20,540 nucleotides of DNA from UBA6168 sp964573725 (GCA_964573725.1 CAZNLJ010000062.1:1-20540), one strand, 5' to 3'. Numbered from the stretch's first letter, positions 1 to 8,385 are shown. Made by a program: numbers and translations. Notes: generated by a model from the letters alone, not told the origin.

Positions 1-25
1 CTATGTGAATAATTTTTCAGCTTTC

Positions 26-51
26 AAAAATTCTGACCTGCGAAAGGTCAG
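26..51 (-). terminator. Probable rho-independent terminator, minus strand
   Basis: A perfect 7-bp inverted repeat (CTGACCT at 33-39, AGGTCAG at 45-51) encloses a 5-nt loop. Read on the minus strand, the stem is followed after two bases by a run of five T. It lies about 170 nt beyond the stop of the minus-strand esterase gene, so it may end that transcript. The plus-strand flank (TTAAGG) is a poor terminator. I see no gene in the rest of 1-220. Confidence 0.5.
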
Positions 52-220
52 TTAAGGATATGGCCAGTCTCCGGCCGTGGGCGGGGAACTCCCGGGAGCC
101 GGTACCGGGCTGTAAGGTACGGTCTGTTTTCCGGACAAAGGTGCCGGAAGTTTGGCCGGGTTCCTCCCGGCACATGTGCGGTCCGCTTTCCGGGCCCTTG
201 CCCGCGGCACCACCGTTTTG

Positions 221-1105
221 TCACTGCGGCATCAATCCGAGCGACCCCATCCAGCGGCCGAAGGCCGCAATCCAGTCGTCGCTGGGCAATCCTTGCCGCC
301 GCATGCCGAATCCGTGCCCGCCACGGTCGTAGATGTGGAGCTCCACCGGCTGCCCGGCGGCGTTCCACTGCTTGTATAAGTCGACGCATTGGGTCTGGAA
401 GCCGAAGACGTCGTCTCCGGTCACCGCCATAAAAAGCGGCATGGGCGCCGCCGGTAGCGAATCGGTACCTACCACCATCAGGGCCGGATAAATGGGCGCC
501 GCAAAATCGGGCCGCTCCGCATCGGTACCGTACTCGAACACCGCGGCACCCGCTACGGATCCACCGGCGGAAAAACCCATGATGCCGATCCGGCCCGGGT
601 CTATCTCCCACTGTGCCGCATGCTGGCGGACGTAGGCGACGGCCGCCCGGCCGTCGGCCTTGGCCATGCCGATCAAGGGGGCCATGCTGCCGTCCGAACG
701 ACGCTCCGGCCGGTTCATCCGGTCCATGAATTCCTGCACCCCGTCTTCCCCGGTCGGCACCAGCCGGTATTTCAGCAGGAAGGCCGTGATGCCCCGCTCC
801 GCACACCACTGCGCCACGGCCTCTCCCTCGTTCACGATGCTGAGGGCGTGGAACCCGCCCCCCGGCGCTATGACCAGGGCCGTCCCGTTGGCCCGCCCCG
901 GTGCCGGCCGGTACACGGTCAGGCTCGGTTCGGAGACATTGGTCAGGACTTCCGTCTGCCAGATGTCCGAGAAATAACGCCGCTCGGCATTCGGCCAGCT
1001 GATGCCTTCCGGCACCGGCGCCGAGGGCAAGGCTATGACCTCCTGCGCCCAAGCCCAAGACTGGAAATACAGGATTGCGATGAGAACGGAAACCGCCTTT
1101 TTCAT
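221..1105 (-). CDS. Secreted alpha/beta-hydrolase (acetyl-xylan-esterase-like carbohydrate esterase)
   Basis: A 294-residue enzyme predicted to hydrolyse an ester, plausibly an acetyl group on a plant or algal polysaccharide. Seen: a Sec signal peptide at residues 1-21 ending AWAQ; an oxyanion-hole segment APGGGF near 80-85; the nucleophile elbow GFSAGG with Ser179; a late acidic segment TGDD with Asp231/232; and a catalytic His in GGHGFG at 264. The order and spacing of these residues match the alpha/beta-hydrolase fold of the COG0657/BD-FAE type. I chose the start at 1105 because the signal peptide begins there; the frame stays open upstream to 1177, but that extension is not protein-like. 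It is divergent from the large surface protein gene. Substrate is inferred from the nearby GH43 and SusCD genes; a peptidase or other esterase role is possible. Confidence 0.8.
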   Translation of the reverse strand: MKKAVSVLIAILYFQSWAWAQEVIALPSAPVPEGISWPNAERRYFSDIWQTEVLTNVSEPSLTVYRPAPGRANGTALVIAPGGGFHALSIVNEGEAVAQWCAERGITAFLLKYRLVPTGEDGVQEFMDRMNRPERRSDGSMAPLIGMAKADGRAAVAYVRQHAAQWEIDPGRIGIMGFSAGGSVAGAAVFEYGTDAERPDFAAPIYPALMVVGTDSLPAAPMPLFMAVTGDDVFGFQTQCVDLYKQWNAAGQPVELHIYDRGGHGFGMRRQGLPSDDWIAAFGRWMGSLGLMPQ

Positions 1106-1391
1106 GTGTAGTGTCTTTTCTTTTGGTAAATGGTTCCGAAAGCCGAACCGAACTTCGCAAATTTGGCATTTTCGCAATAATTTTCGGAAAAATGTGCGGA
1201 CGAAATAAATGACAGGCCCCCACCGACCTGCGCTGACGACGATTTTGACCGGGTCTCCGTTCGGTTTTTTCAGCCCGACCGGCTAACTTGTGCGGCCATG
1301 CCTGCCCGTATCCGGGCAGATTCCCGCCGACCGGAGGATATCCCCACCCGAAGGCAGACCCACAACAAGTGATTTCCTTATCTGTTGATCC
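1106..1391. promoter_or_regulatory. Divergent intergenic region with 7-bp hairpin at 1302-1319
   Basis: This 286-bp spacer separates two divergently transcribed genes, so it should hold both promoters. The esterase side (1106-1200) is AT-rich. On the minus strand it contains CAAATTTG, one mismatch from the Bacteroidota -7 box TAnnTTTG, but I found no convincing -33 partner. On the plus side a perfect hairpin lies at 1302-1319 (CTGCCCG, loop TATC, CGGGCAG), within the probable leader of the surface-protein gene. It lacks a T-run, so it is not a standard terminator. No ribosome-binding sequence precedes the ATG at 1392. Confidence 0.35.
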
Positions 1392-4300
1392 ATGAAATTC
1401 CATTACCTACCCTTGCTGGCAGCCTTGTCCGTTTCCGCCTACTCCCTGCGGGAAACCCAAGCTGTCCCGGATGTCGACGCCACCCCTGACCCGCCGGTCC
1501 CGGCCCTCGTCTCCCCGCTTCCGGCCTGCAACTGCACCGTCACACAAGGTACCTTCAGCTCGCCCCTGCCTTTCCTCAGTACCGCCTCCAACGCCACCAC
1601 ATTCTACAACTACGGAAATCCGGTCGGCTCCTCCGCCAATACCGGCCTGGAGATGTCGGAAACCATGGTCATCATGCTCCACGAAGACCTGACCACCGGC
1701 AACACCAGCCTCGTCGTCATCATGGATGTGGGCAACGACGGCACCGGCGGAAACGGCAGCGTCACGTTCAATTGCCTGCCTTCCACCGCCTTCGTCCAGT
1801 TTTCGGACGACGGCGGTGAACTTTCCGGTAACCCGCCCACCATCACCGGCAATTTCAACTGGGCCGCCTGCTGCACCGACGGCGGCATCATCGGCGGCGT
1901 CGGCTGCGGAAACACCTTCACCATCAACCCCGACCTGACTACCGGCATCAATACCTTCTCCCTCGTCCACGGCACCCAAGCCAACCCGGTATTCATCCCC
2001 ATGCCCCAACTCAACTGCCCCATCACCATCAACTGCGGCGGTACCGCCTGCTGCCAGGAAGCCTTCGAATTCAGCGCCACCACCACGGACGCCTCCTGCG
2101 AAGACACGCCCGACGGCGCCATCTTGCTGACTACCGACTGCGCAACCAATCCTTCCTTCCTCTGGTCCACCGGCGCCGTCACCGAAGACCTCACCGGCCT
2201 GCTGCCCGGTTCCTATTCCGTCACCATCACCGATGCCAACGGCTGCTCCCAATCGGAAACCTATGCCATCGGCTTCCAATCGGCCGCCCCCAACCCGGCT
2301 ATCATCGGCCCCGATGATTTCTGCGCCGGGGAGTTCGCCGAACTCGGTGTGTCGGGCTCCTTCGCCGCCTACAATTGGTCCAACGGCATGTCCAGCCCCT
2401 CCATCCTGGTCAATTCACCGGGCTTGTACAGCGTCACCGTCTCCAATGCGGCCGGCTGTACCGCTACCGCCTCCGCCTCCCTGACGGAAAATCCCGTACC
2501 GGTCCCCCAGATCACCGGCCCCTCCGAATTTTGCCTCACCGATACCGTAACCCTCGATGCCGGCCCCGGCTTTCCTTTCTACCAGTGGTCGGGCGGGGAA
2601 ACCACCCAGGCGGTGGAAGCCTCCCAGGTCGGGGTCTATTTCGTGACCGTCACCAACAGCTTCGGCTGCACCGGCACCGACCTTTTGGTACTGGCCCCCC
2701 TTCCGACTCCCTTCCCGGTCATCTCCGGCCCGGGAACGGTCTGTTCGGGCCAGCCGGTCACCCTCGATGCCGGTCCGGGTTTCGATGCATACGCCTGGTC
2801 CAACGGCGCCCTTACGCAAACCGTCTCCGTCTCCGCGGCCGGTACCTACGCGGTCACGGTCTCTTTCGACAACGGCTGCACCGGCACCGCTTCCCTTCCG
2901 GTCTCCGCCAATCCGGCCGATACCTCCTTGTTCTTCCTGTCCAGCTGCAACCCCGCCGATACGGGTACTTTCGTACAGGCCTTCTCCAACCAATTCGGCT
3001 GTGACAGCATCGAAATCCTCACCGTCTCCTATAGTTCCTCCGATTCCGTCCTCTTGTTTTTCCAAAGCTGCCTGCCTGCCGATACCGGGACCGTCACCCA
3101 GACTTTCCTCAACCAGTTCGGCTGCGACAGCATCGTGGTCGCCACCACCGCCCTGCTGCCGTCGGACAGCGTCTTCCTCTTTTTCTCCAGCTGCAACCCC
3201 CTGGATACCGGCACCGTCGTCCAGACTTTCGCCAACCTGTCCGGCTGCGACAGCACCGTGGTCACCTACACCGCTTTCCTGGCCTCGGACACCACCTACT
3301 TGTCCGCCGGGTCCTGTTCTCCCGCGGATACGGGCATCTTCGTCGTCGCCCTGGTGGGCGAGGACGGCTGTGACAGCCTCGTCATCACCACCGTTTCGCT
3401 CCTCTCCTCGGATACGACCCTGCTGGAGGCATTCACCTGCGACCCCGACCTGTCCGGCTTGTCCGCCGTCCTGCTCCAAAACCAATCCGGCTGCGACAGC
3501 CTGGTCATCACTTCGACGGTCCTGATTCCCGCCGATACCACCTTCCTTTCGGATTTCAGCTGCTTCCCTGCGGATACGGGTACGGTCGTGACGGTCCTGA
3601 GCAATGCGGCGGGCTGCGACAGTGTGCTGGTCTCCGCCGTCGCCTTGCTGCCCTCCCAGTTGGTCCTTTTGTCCCAAACGAGTTGCGACCCCGCGCAAGC
3701 CGGTGTGGATACGCTCATTTTCACCAACCAATCCGGCTGCGACAGTATAATCATCACGACCACATCCTTCGCCACTTCCGATACGACCCTGCTGTTCGAG
3801 GACACGTGCGACCCCGCCGCCGCCGGGGTCTTCGCCGTCCCGCTGCTGAGCACCGACGGTTGCGACAGCATCGTCATCACGACGGTCTCCCTGCTGCCCG
3901 CGGACACGACCTTCGTCTCCGCCGCCGCCTGCGACCCCGCCCAGACGGGGACCACCACCGCCGTCCTCTCCAACCAGTTCGGCTGCGACAGCACCGTGGT
4001 CACCACCACTACCCTGCTGCCTTCGGACACGACCTTCCTGTCCGCCGCCTCCTGCGACCCCGCCCAGACGGGGACCACCACCGCCGTCCTCTCCAACCAG
4101 TTCGGCTGCGACAGCACCGTGGTCACCACCACTGCCCTGCTGCCCTCGGACACGACCTGGCTGACGCAATCGACCTGCCTGGCGGCGGATACCGGTACGG
4201 TCCAGACGCTTCTATCCAACCAGTTCGGCTGCGACAGCCTCGTCCTGACCCTCACCAGCCTGCTGCCACCCGCCGCCTGTACGCTTGAATTGACCGGCAC

Positions 4301-5552
4301 TCCGGATACGATCGGTTGCCAAACATCAACCGGCACCATCTTCCTGACGGTGCTGAACGGGACCGGCCCGTATGCCTTCACCTGGACAGCGGCCGGCGGA
4401 AATACGGGCAGCGGCACCATCCCGCAGGCGTTCGTGCCGACCCCTGTCCCCAATCTGCCGCCGGGTGATTATTCCTTCGAAGTGTCGGATCCCGACGGCC
4501 TGACATCCACGGTCACCGCGTCGGTTTTCCAGCCCGCCCCTTTGCAGGTCCTCCCGGCGGTGACCTCCGATTTCAACGGCGCCGACCTCTCGTGCGACGA
4601 TGCGGCGGACGGGGCGGCGACCGTAACGGTTACCGGAGGTGGGCTGCCTCCCTACACCTACCTTTGGTCCAACGGCGGTACCGATGCCGCCACAAGCGGC
4701 CTTCCGGCCGGCACGGCATCCGTTACGGTCACGGGGAGCGCCGGCTGCACGGCGGTCGGCTCCGTCGGGCTGTCGGCGCCGCTGCCCTTGTCGGCAACGG
4801 TGGCGACCACGCAGCCGGATTGTTTCGGCGACGGCACCGGCTCCCTGCAATTGGTACAGGTGGCCGGCGGAACCGGCACCTACCGGTTTGCCCTCGACGG
4901 GGGCGACTGGCAGCCCGACCCTCTTTTCGACCGGCTCTCCCCCGGCGGATACCTGCTGCAGGTCCAGGATGCCAATGGTTGCGAAACCGCCGTCGCCGCC
5001 ACCTTGTCCCCCTACACGTCGCCCACGGTCTCCCTCGGGGTGGACCAGGAACTGGCCTACGGGGATTCCCTTACCCTGCAGCCGCTCATCCAGCTTCCCG
5101 CCGGTGCCCTGGGAACCGTCTTCTGGTCCGGCGCCGATTGCCCGGATTGCCTGTCCCTGACCGTCCGACCGCTCACCACCACGACCTACGGCATCACCGT
5201 GACCGATACCGCCGGCTGCGAAGCCAGCGATGAAATCGTCCTTTTCGTCCGCAAGGACTTCCGCTTTTTCTTCCCCAACGCCTTCTCGCCGGACGGCAAC
5301 GGCATCAACGACCACTTTACCGTGTTCGCCGGTCCCCAGGTCCTCCGGATCCGGGAAATGGCGGTCTTCGACCGTTGGGGCGGAACGGTCTTCCGTGGCC
5401 GGGACCTCCTCCCCAATGATGTCGGCGCCGGCTGGGACGGCACCAGCCGCGGGCAAGACCTGCCCGCCGGGGTGTTCACTTTCTTCGCGGTCCTGGAATT
5501 CGTCGACGGCAATACGGAACTGGTCAAGGGGGAGCTCAGCCTGGTCCGCTAA
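1392..5552 (+). CDS. Giant T9SS type B surface protein with SprB-like, Ig-like and eleven 41-residue Cys-pair repeats
   Basis: A 1386-residue secreted protein, probably an adhesin or gliding-type surface filament. Layout: signal peptide (~1-24); an unrecognised N-terminal domain rich in Cys, Gly and Thr (~45-221); one SprB-like repeat (~222-293, ending SVTITDANGC); three Ig/PKD-like domains (~299-365, 368-435, 438-505), each opening with a GP..xC motif and closing with GCT; eleven 41-residue repeats (509-959); three more SprB-like segments (~963-1048, 1052-1127, 1131-1206); a further beta-sandwich-like domain (~1207-1286); and a type B T9SS/gliding-motility-associated C-terminal domain (~1290-1386) containing FFPNAFSPDGNGIND and FDRWGG. 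The type B domain implies export by the type IX system and cell-surface attachment or release. No catalytic domain is visible. The ligand is unknown, and I see no sign that it is cotranscribed with the esterase. Confidence 0.88.
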   Translation: MKFHYLPLLAALSVSAYSLRETQAVPDVDATPDPPVPALVSPLPACNCTVTQGTFSSPLPFLSTASNATTFYNYGNPVGSSANTGLEMSETMVIMLHEDLTTGNTSLVVIMDVGNDGTGGNGSVTFNCLPSTAFVQFSDDGGELSGNPPTITGNFNWAACCTDGGIIGGVGCGNTFTINPDLTTGINTFSLVHGTQANPVFIPMPQLNCPITINCGGTACCQEAFEFSATTTDASCEDTPDGAILLTTDCATNPSFLWSTGAVTEDLTGLLPGSYSVTITDANGCSQSETYAIGFQSAAPNPAIIGPDDFCAGEFAELGVSGSFAAYNWSNGMSSPSILVNSPGLYSVTVSNAAGCTATASASLTENPVPVPQITGPSEFCLTDTVTLDAGPGFPFYQWSGGETTQAVEASQVGVYFVTVTNSFGCTGTDLLVLAPLPTPFPVISGPGTVCSGQPVTLDAGPGFDAYAWSNGALTQTVSVSAAGTYAVTVSFDNGCTGTASLPVSANPADTSLFFLSSCNPADTGTFVQAFSNQFGCDSIEILTVSYSSSDSVLLFFQSCLPADTGTVTQTFLNQFGCDSIVVATTALLPSDSVFLFFSSCNPLDTGTVVQTFANLSGCDSTVVTYTAFLASDTTYLSAGSCSPADTGIFVVALVGEDGCDSLVITTVSLLSSDTTLLEAFTCDPDLSGLSAVLLQNQSGCDSLVITSTVLIPADTTFLSDFSCFPADTGTVVTVLSNAAGCDSVLVSAVALLPSQLVLLSQTSCDPAQAGVDTLIFTNQSGCDSIIITTTSFATSDTTLLFEDTCDPAAAGVFAVPLLSTDGCDSIVITTVSLLPADTTFVSAAACDPAQTGTTTAVLSNQFGCDSTVVTTTTLLPSDTTFLSAASCDPAQTGTTTAVLSNQFGCDSTVVTTTALLPSDTTWLTQSTCLAADTGTVQTLLSNQFGCDSLVLTLTSLLPPAACTLELTGTPDTIGCQTSTGTIFLTVLNGTGPYAFTWTAAGGNTGSGTIPQAFVPTPVPNLPPGDYSFEVSDPDGLTSTVTASVFQPAPLQVLPAVTSDFNGADLSCDDAADGAATVTVTGGGLPPYTYLWSNGGTDAATSGLPAGTASVTVTGSAGCTAVGSVGLSAPLPLSATVATTQPDCFGDGTGSLQLVQVAGGTGTYRFALDGGDWQPDPLFDRLSPGGYLLQVQDANGCETAVAATLSPYTSPTVSLGVDQELAYGDSLTLQPLIQLPAGALGTVFWSGADCPDCLSLTVRPLTTTTYGITVTDTAGCEASDEIVLFVRKDFRFFFPNAFSPDGNGINDHFTVFAGPQVLRIREMAVFDRWGGTVFRGRDLLPNDVGAGWDGTSRGQDLPAGVFTFFAVLEFVDGNTELVKGELSLVR
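2916..4268 (+). repeat. Eleven tandem 123-bp coding repeats (41 residues each)
   Basis: The GCDS motif recurs at exactly 123-bp intervals eleven times: its Gly codons start at 2997, 3120, 3243, 3366, 3489, 3612, 3735, 3858, 3981, 4104 and 4227. Not one insertion or deletion interrupts the array. The consensus is SDTT-L-x3-SC-x-PADTG, about ten variable residues, then GCDS-x-V-x-T-T and LLP. Every unit keeps two Cys, at positions 11 and 29, giving 22 in total and suggesting one disulfide per unit. Units 9 and 10 (3900-4145) differ at only six of 123 bases and share an identical run of about 80 bases, so they arose by recent duplication or gene conversion. Confidence 0.95.
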
Positions 5553-5663
5553 GCTGCTGACGGCCGGACCGACCGCCTCCCCCTCGCCGTTTCCCGCGGC
5601 CTGTATGGACGGTCGGTTCGCAGGCCGCCCCCCATCATCCGATATCATCCGCAACCAATCCTC

Positions 5664-7361
5664 ATGCGACAAGCATCCTACCTGTTTCCTTTGCTGCTGC
5701 TCCTCCTCCTGCAGGCCTGCCGGCCCGGTACCGGCCCCGTCGACCCCGGTGCCATCCGGCCCATCCTGCCGAACCGGCCCCACATCCTCTGGCTTGTCGC
5801 GGAGGATATCGGCCCCTTCCTGCCCTGCTATGGGGATTCCACCGTAGCCACTCCCCACCTCGGCCGACTCGCTGCGGAAGGTGTCTGTTACGACCGCTTT
5901 TTCACGCCGGCGCCCGTCTGTGCCCCGGCCCGGGCCGCCATCGCCACCGGCATGTATCCCACCCGGATCGGGGCCAACCATATGCGGACCGGCCCCTGGT
6001 TCTTGTCGAACCTCCCGCCGGAAGTCATCGCCGCCAACACCCGGAACATGCCCCCGGATATTCCGGCCTATGAAGCCGTCCCTCCGCCGGAAGTCCGCAT
6101 GATGAGCGAATACCTCCGGATGGCCGGTTATTACTGCACCAACAACGCCAAGGAAGATTATCAGTTCCGAATGCCGGCCACCGCCTGGGACGATAGCAGC
6201 CCGACCGCCCACTGGCGCAACCGGAAACCTGGCCAGCCCTTCTTCGCCGTGTTCAACTTCGGCGTCACCCACGAATCCCAGATCTGGGCCAAAGCCGGAG
6301 ATTCCCTGTGGGTGCAGGCAGACCTTCCCGTCCCCGTTCCCCCTTATCTCCCCGATACCGAGCCGGTACGCATCGATATCCGACGCCTGTACTCAAACAT
6401 CGTCGAGATGGACGGACAGGTCGGGAACATACTCGCCCAACTGGAGGCCGACGGCCTCCTGGACAGCACTGTCATCTATTGGTATTCCGACCACGGCGGC
6501 CCCCTGCCCCGCCAGAAACGGTCGCTCCACGATTCGGGACTGAAGGCCCCCATGATCATCCGATTCCCCGCCCGACAGTTTGCGGGTCGCCGCGATGACC
6601 GGCTCCTCAGCTTCGTCGACCTGGCCCCCACCGTCCTGTCCATGGCCGGTATCCGGCCACCCGACCACCTCGACGGCCGCGCTTTCGCCGGCCTCTTCCC
6701 TTCCACCCGCCCCCGGACCTATGTCTTCGCTGCCGCCGACCGCTTCGACCGTCATACGGACGCGGCCCGCGCCGCCCGCGACAATCGCTTCAAATACATT
6801 CGATACTACCGGCCCGAACTCCCCATGTTCCTGCCCGTACCCTACCGCGACCAGATGGCCACCATGCAGGAACTCTACCGCTTGCGCGACGAAGACAGCC
6901 TCACCGAGGCGCAGGCCCTCTGGTTTCGCCCCGCCAAACCGGCCGAGGAACTCTTCGATACCCGACTGGATCCCCATGAAATCCGGAACCTCGCCCAAAA
7001 CCCCGCCTACGCCGCCAATTTGGCCGAACTGCGGGCCGCCTGCGCCCAATGGGTCTTGGATACGGAAGACCGCAACCTCCTCCCGGAACAGGACCTCCTC
7101 CGCCTCATCTGGCCCGAAGGTGTCCAACCGGCCACCGCCGTCCCCACCCATGAGCGGCAAGGCGCCGCCGTCCGGCTGAGCTGCCCTACCGCCGGTGCCT
7201 GGATCGGGTATCAGGTCGTCCCCAACGACAGCCTGATCCCCACCGGCCCCTGGCATCCTTACCGGAATCCTGTTCCGCTGCCCCCGGGCCATACCCTGGT
7301 CGCCGTCGCCCACCGCCTGGGATTCCTGCCCGGAGGACCGGTCCGGATCCGGGCGGAATGA
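5664..7361 (+). CDS. Lipoprotein sulfatase, family S1 (sulfamidase-like)
   Basis: A 565-residue enzyme predicted to remove sulfate from a glycan. Seen: a lipoprotein signal with lipobox LQAC (Cys19); the N-terminal metal-site strand ILWLVAEDIG (~41-50); the sulfatase signature CAPAR at 86-90 followed by TGMYP, where Cys86 would become formylglycine; and a distal metal-site segment SDHGG at 275-279, followed by PRQKR and SGLKAPMIIRFP. This stretch resembles N-sulfoglucosamine sulfohydrolase-type S1 sulfatases, but the substrate cannot be read from sequence. Residues ~490-565 look like a small chitobiase/hexosaminidase-C-like beta domain appended to the usual fold. The Cys-type site requires a maturase (FGE or anSME) not encoded here. 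No acidic residues follow the lipid Cys, so a surface-export signal is not evident. The gene sits 111 bp after the surface-protein gene on the same strand. Confidence 0.9.
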   Translation: MRQASYLFPLLLLLLLQACRPGTGPVDPGAIRPILPNRPHILWLVAEDIGPFLPCYGDSTVATPHLGRLAAEGVCYDRFFTPAPVCAPARAAIATGMYPTRIGANHMRTGPWFLSNLPPEVIAANTRNMPPDIPAYEAVPPPEVRMMSEYLRMAGYYCTNNAKEDYQFRMPATAWDDSSPTAHWRNRKPGQPFFAVFNFGVTHESQIWAKAGDSLWVQADLPVPVPPYLPDTEPVRIDIRRLYSNIVEMDGQVGNILAQLEADGLLDSTVIYWYSDHGGPLPRQKRSLHDSGLKAPMIIRFPARQFAGRRDDRLLSFVDLAPTVLSMAGIRPPDHLDGRAFAGLFPSTRPRTYVFAAADRFDRHTDAARAARDNRFKYIRYYRPELPMFLPVPYRDQMATMQELYRLRDEDSLTEAQALWFRPAKPAEELFDTRLDPHEIRNLAQNPAYAANLAELRAACAQWVLDTEDRNLLPEQDLLRLIWPEGVQPATAVPTHERQGAAVRLSCPTAGAWIGYQVVPNDSLIPTGPWHPYRNPVPLPPGHTLVAVAHRLGFLPGGPVRIRAE

Positions 7362-7403
7362 CTCCGGCCACCGGCAGATGATACCCGACGGACAACGGCC
7401 CTT

Positions 7404-7434
7404 GCCGCTGACAGACCGGCAGCTAGCGTTTTTT
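7404..7434 (+). terminator. Weak terminator candidate after the sulfatase gene
   Basis: An imperfect stem (GCTG at 7407-7410 pairing with CAGC at 7420-7423, possibly extended through a two-base TA bulge by GCG at 7426-7428) is followed directly by six T at 7429-7434. It lies about 45 nt past the sulfatase stop. The stem is short and the pairing imperfect, so confidence is low. Confidence 0.3.
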
Positions 7435-7689
7435 CAGGAACCAATACCTCCACCCGGCAGGATACCGGCACGACAAACCCTGCGCCCAACCTCGTCGAAC
7501 CAGCCGATGCGGTGGGGTCGTAGGCGGCAATCCTCTTCGTCCTCCAATCCCTGCCCATCCATTCCAGCACACAGGCCTTAACCAGCTTGCGAGCCCCCTG
7601 GTATCCAAGCCGCTCAAATGCCAACCGAATGCTCGAATCCCAAATCGGGTCGAGAAAGGTCGTTCTCATCGGCTTCCCATTCTTTTCCC

Positions 7690-7697
7690 TATATTTG
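7690..7697 (+). promoter_or_regulatory. Bacteroidota -7 promoter box for the sigma factor gene
   Basis: TATATTTG is an exact match to the Bacteroidota housekeeping -7 consensus TAnnTTTG. It lies in an AT-rich island in otherwise GC-rich DNA, 95 bp before the chosen start of the sigma factor gene, and would give a leader of roughly 85-90 nt. No clear TTTG or TTG -33 element is seen at the expected spacing, which lowers confidence. Confidence 0.45.
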
Positions 7698-7791
7698 TTC
7701 GACCTACTTTGTCTTGCATACAACAATCATCGCCGCCCCGGGCCCTCTTTTTTTATCCGTTCCCGAATCGGCACCGGCTTCAACCCTTCCT

Positions 7792-8295
7792 ATGGCCGAC
7801 TTCGCTTCCTTCGAGGGTATCTACCGCCGCTATTACCCGGACCTCCTGGTATACGGAACGGCCATCGCCGGGGATGAAGCCCTGGTCGAGGATGCCATCC
7901 AGGAACTGTTCATGGCGCTCTGGCGCCAGGGTGAGAACCTGGAACCCAAACGGTCCCTCGAAAATTACCTGTTCGTCTCCCTGCGGAACAACCTATATCG
8001 CAAGCTCAACGCCAACCGGACCACGATACTGGATTTCGACCCGGCCGACGACCCGACCGACCCGGATATGGAGACCGACCGGGAAGCCCGCCTCGCCGCC
8101 TTGCTCCGGCAACTGCCTCCCCGGCAACGGGAAGTCATCTACCTTCGGTACTACCAACAGAAATCCTTCCGGGAAATCGCCGACCTGCTCGGCATCCGGT
8201 ACCAGGTCGCGCATAATTTCGCCCACCGGGCCATCCGATTCCTACGCCGGCATATGCAGTGCGTCCTCACCGTCCTGCCTTCCCTGACCTGGTGA
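7792..8295 (+). CDS. ECF RNA polymerase sigma-70 factor, FecI-like
   Basis: A 167-residue extracytoplasmic-function sigma factor. Region 2 lies at ~5-70, with FEGIYRRYYPDLLVYG and the DAIQELFMALW helix that binds core polymerase and the -10 element. Region 4 lies at ~102-155, with LPPRQREVIYLRYYQQKSFREIADLLGI and a helix-turn-helix for the -35 element. There is no region 1.1 or 3, as expected for ECF factors. The frame is open upstream to 7618, but homology-like sequence begins only at ATG 7792, preceded by an untranslated leader and the 7690 promoter box. With the FecR-like gene and the STN-bearing SusC downstream, it forms a trans-envelope signalling set. It is inferred to switch on the susCD genes when substrate is bound. 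Confidence 0.9.
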   Translation: MADFASFEGIYRRYYPDLLVYGTAIAGDEALVEDAIQELFMALWRQGENLEPKRSLENYLFVSLRNNLYRKLNANRTTILDFDPADDPTDPDMETDREARLAALLRQLPPRQREVIYLRYYQQKSFREIADLLGIRYQVAHNFAHRAIRFLRRHMQCVLTVLPSLTW

Positions 8296-8385
8296 TCCTC
8301 GCCGACGGGTCGGGCTGCCCGGTCTATCCACACCTGCCACGCGGGCCTCAATAGGTAAGATTGCGCCGAACCCGCCAGGTGCCCC

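Larger units (their letters stand above)
7362..7791. other. Intergenic region upstream of the sigma factor gene; no firm gene
   Basis: These 430 bp separate the sulfatase and sigma factor genes. They contain a weak plus-strand terminator candidate near 7404-7434 and a promoter box at 7690-7697. On the minus strand an open frame starts at ATG 7669 and reads in a protein-like way for about 55 codons, including FLDPIWDSSIRLAFERLGY. It then continues past the sulfatase stop, antisense to it, to 7259. Its codon use is less GC-biased than that of the neighbours. I recognise no family, so it may be a gene remnant or chance. Confidence 0.35.

Noticed and set aside
99..108. Palindrome CCGGTACCGG in the left intergenic region
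   Set aside because: A single short palindrome; GGTACC and CCGG are frequent throughout this GC-rich window.
48..1403. 451-codon minus-strand open frame over the esterase gene
   Set aside because: It is Arg/Gly-rich and a shadow of the esterase frame, which has a signal peptide and a full catalytic triad.
2415..4169. Long minus-strand open frame (584 codons) across the repeat array
   Set aside because: It is the antisense of the tandem repeats: Gly/Asp/Arg-rich and periodic only because the plus-strand gene is. The plus-strand gene has a signal peptide and recognisable domains.
2916..4268. Regular 123-bp repeats considered as a CRISPR or other noncoding array
   Set aside because: The period is a multiple of three, the frame is open throughout, substitutions follow protein conservation, and there are no unique spacers between identical repeats.
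5566..5619. Inverted repeat GGACCGACCG / CGGTCGGTTC between the surface-protein and sulfatase genes
   Set aside because: Ten pairs with one G-U, but a 34-nt loop and no T-run; could be chance in GC-rich DNA.
4326..6272. 648-codon minus-strand open frame spanning the surface-protein and sulfatase genes
   Set aside because: Low-complexity Gly/Arg/Val composition and no domains; it crosses two well-supported plus-strand genes. Typical antisense shadow in GC-rich DNA.
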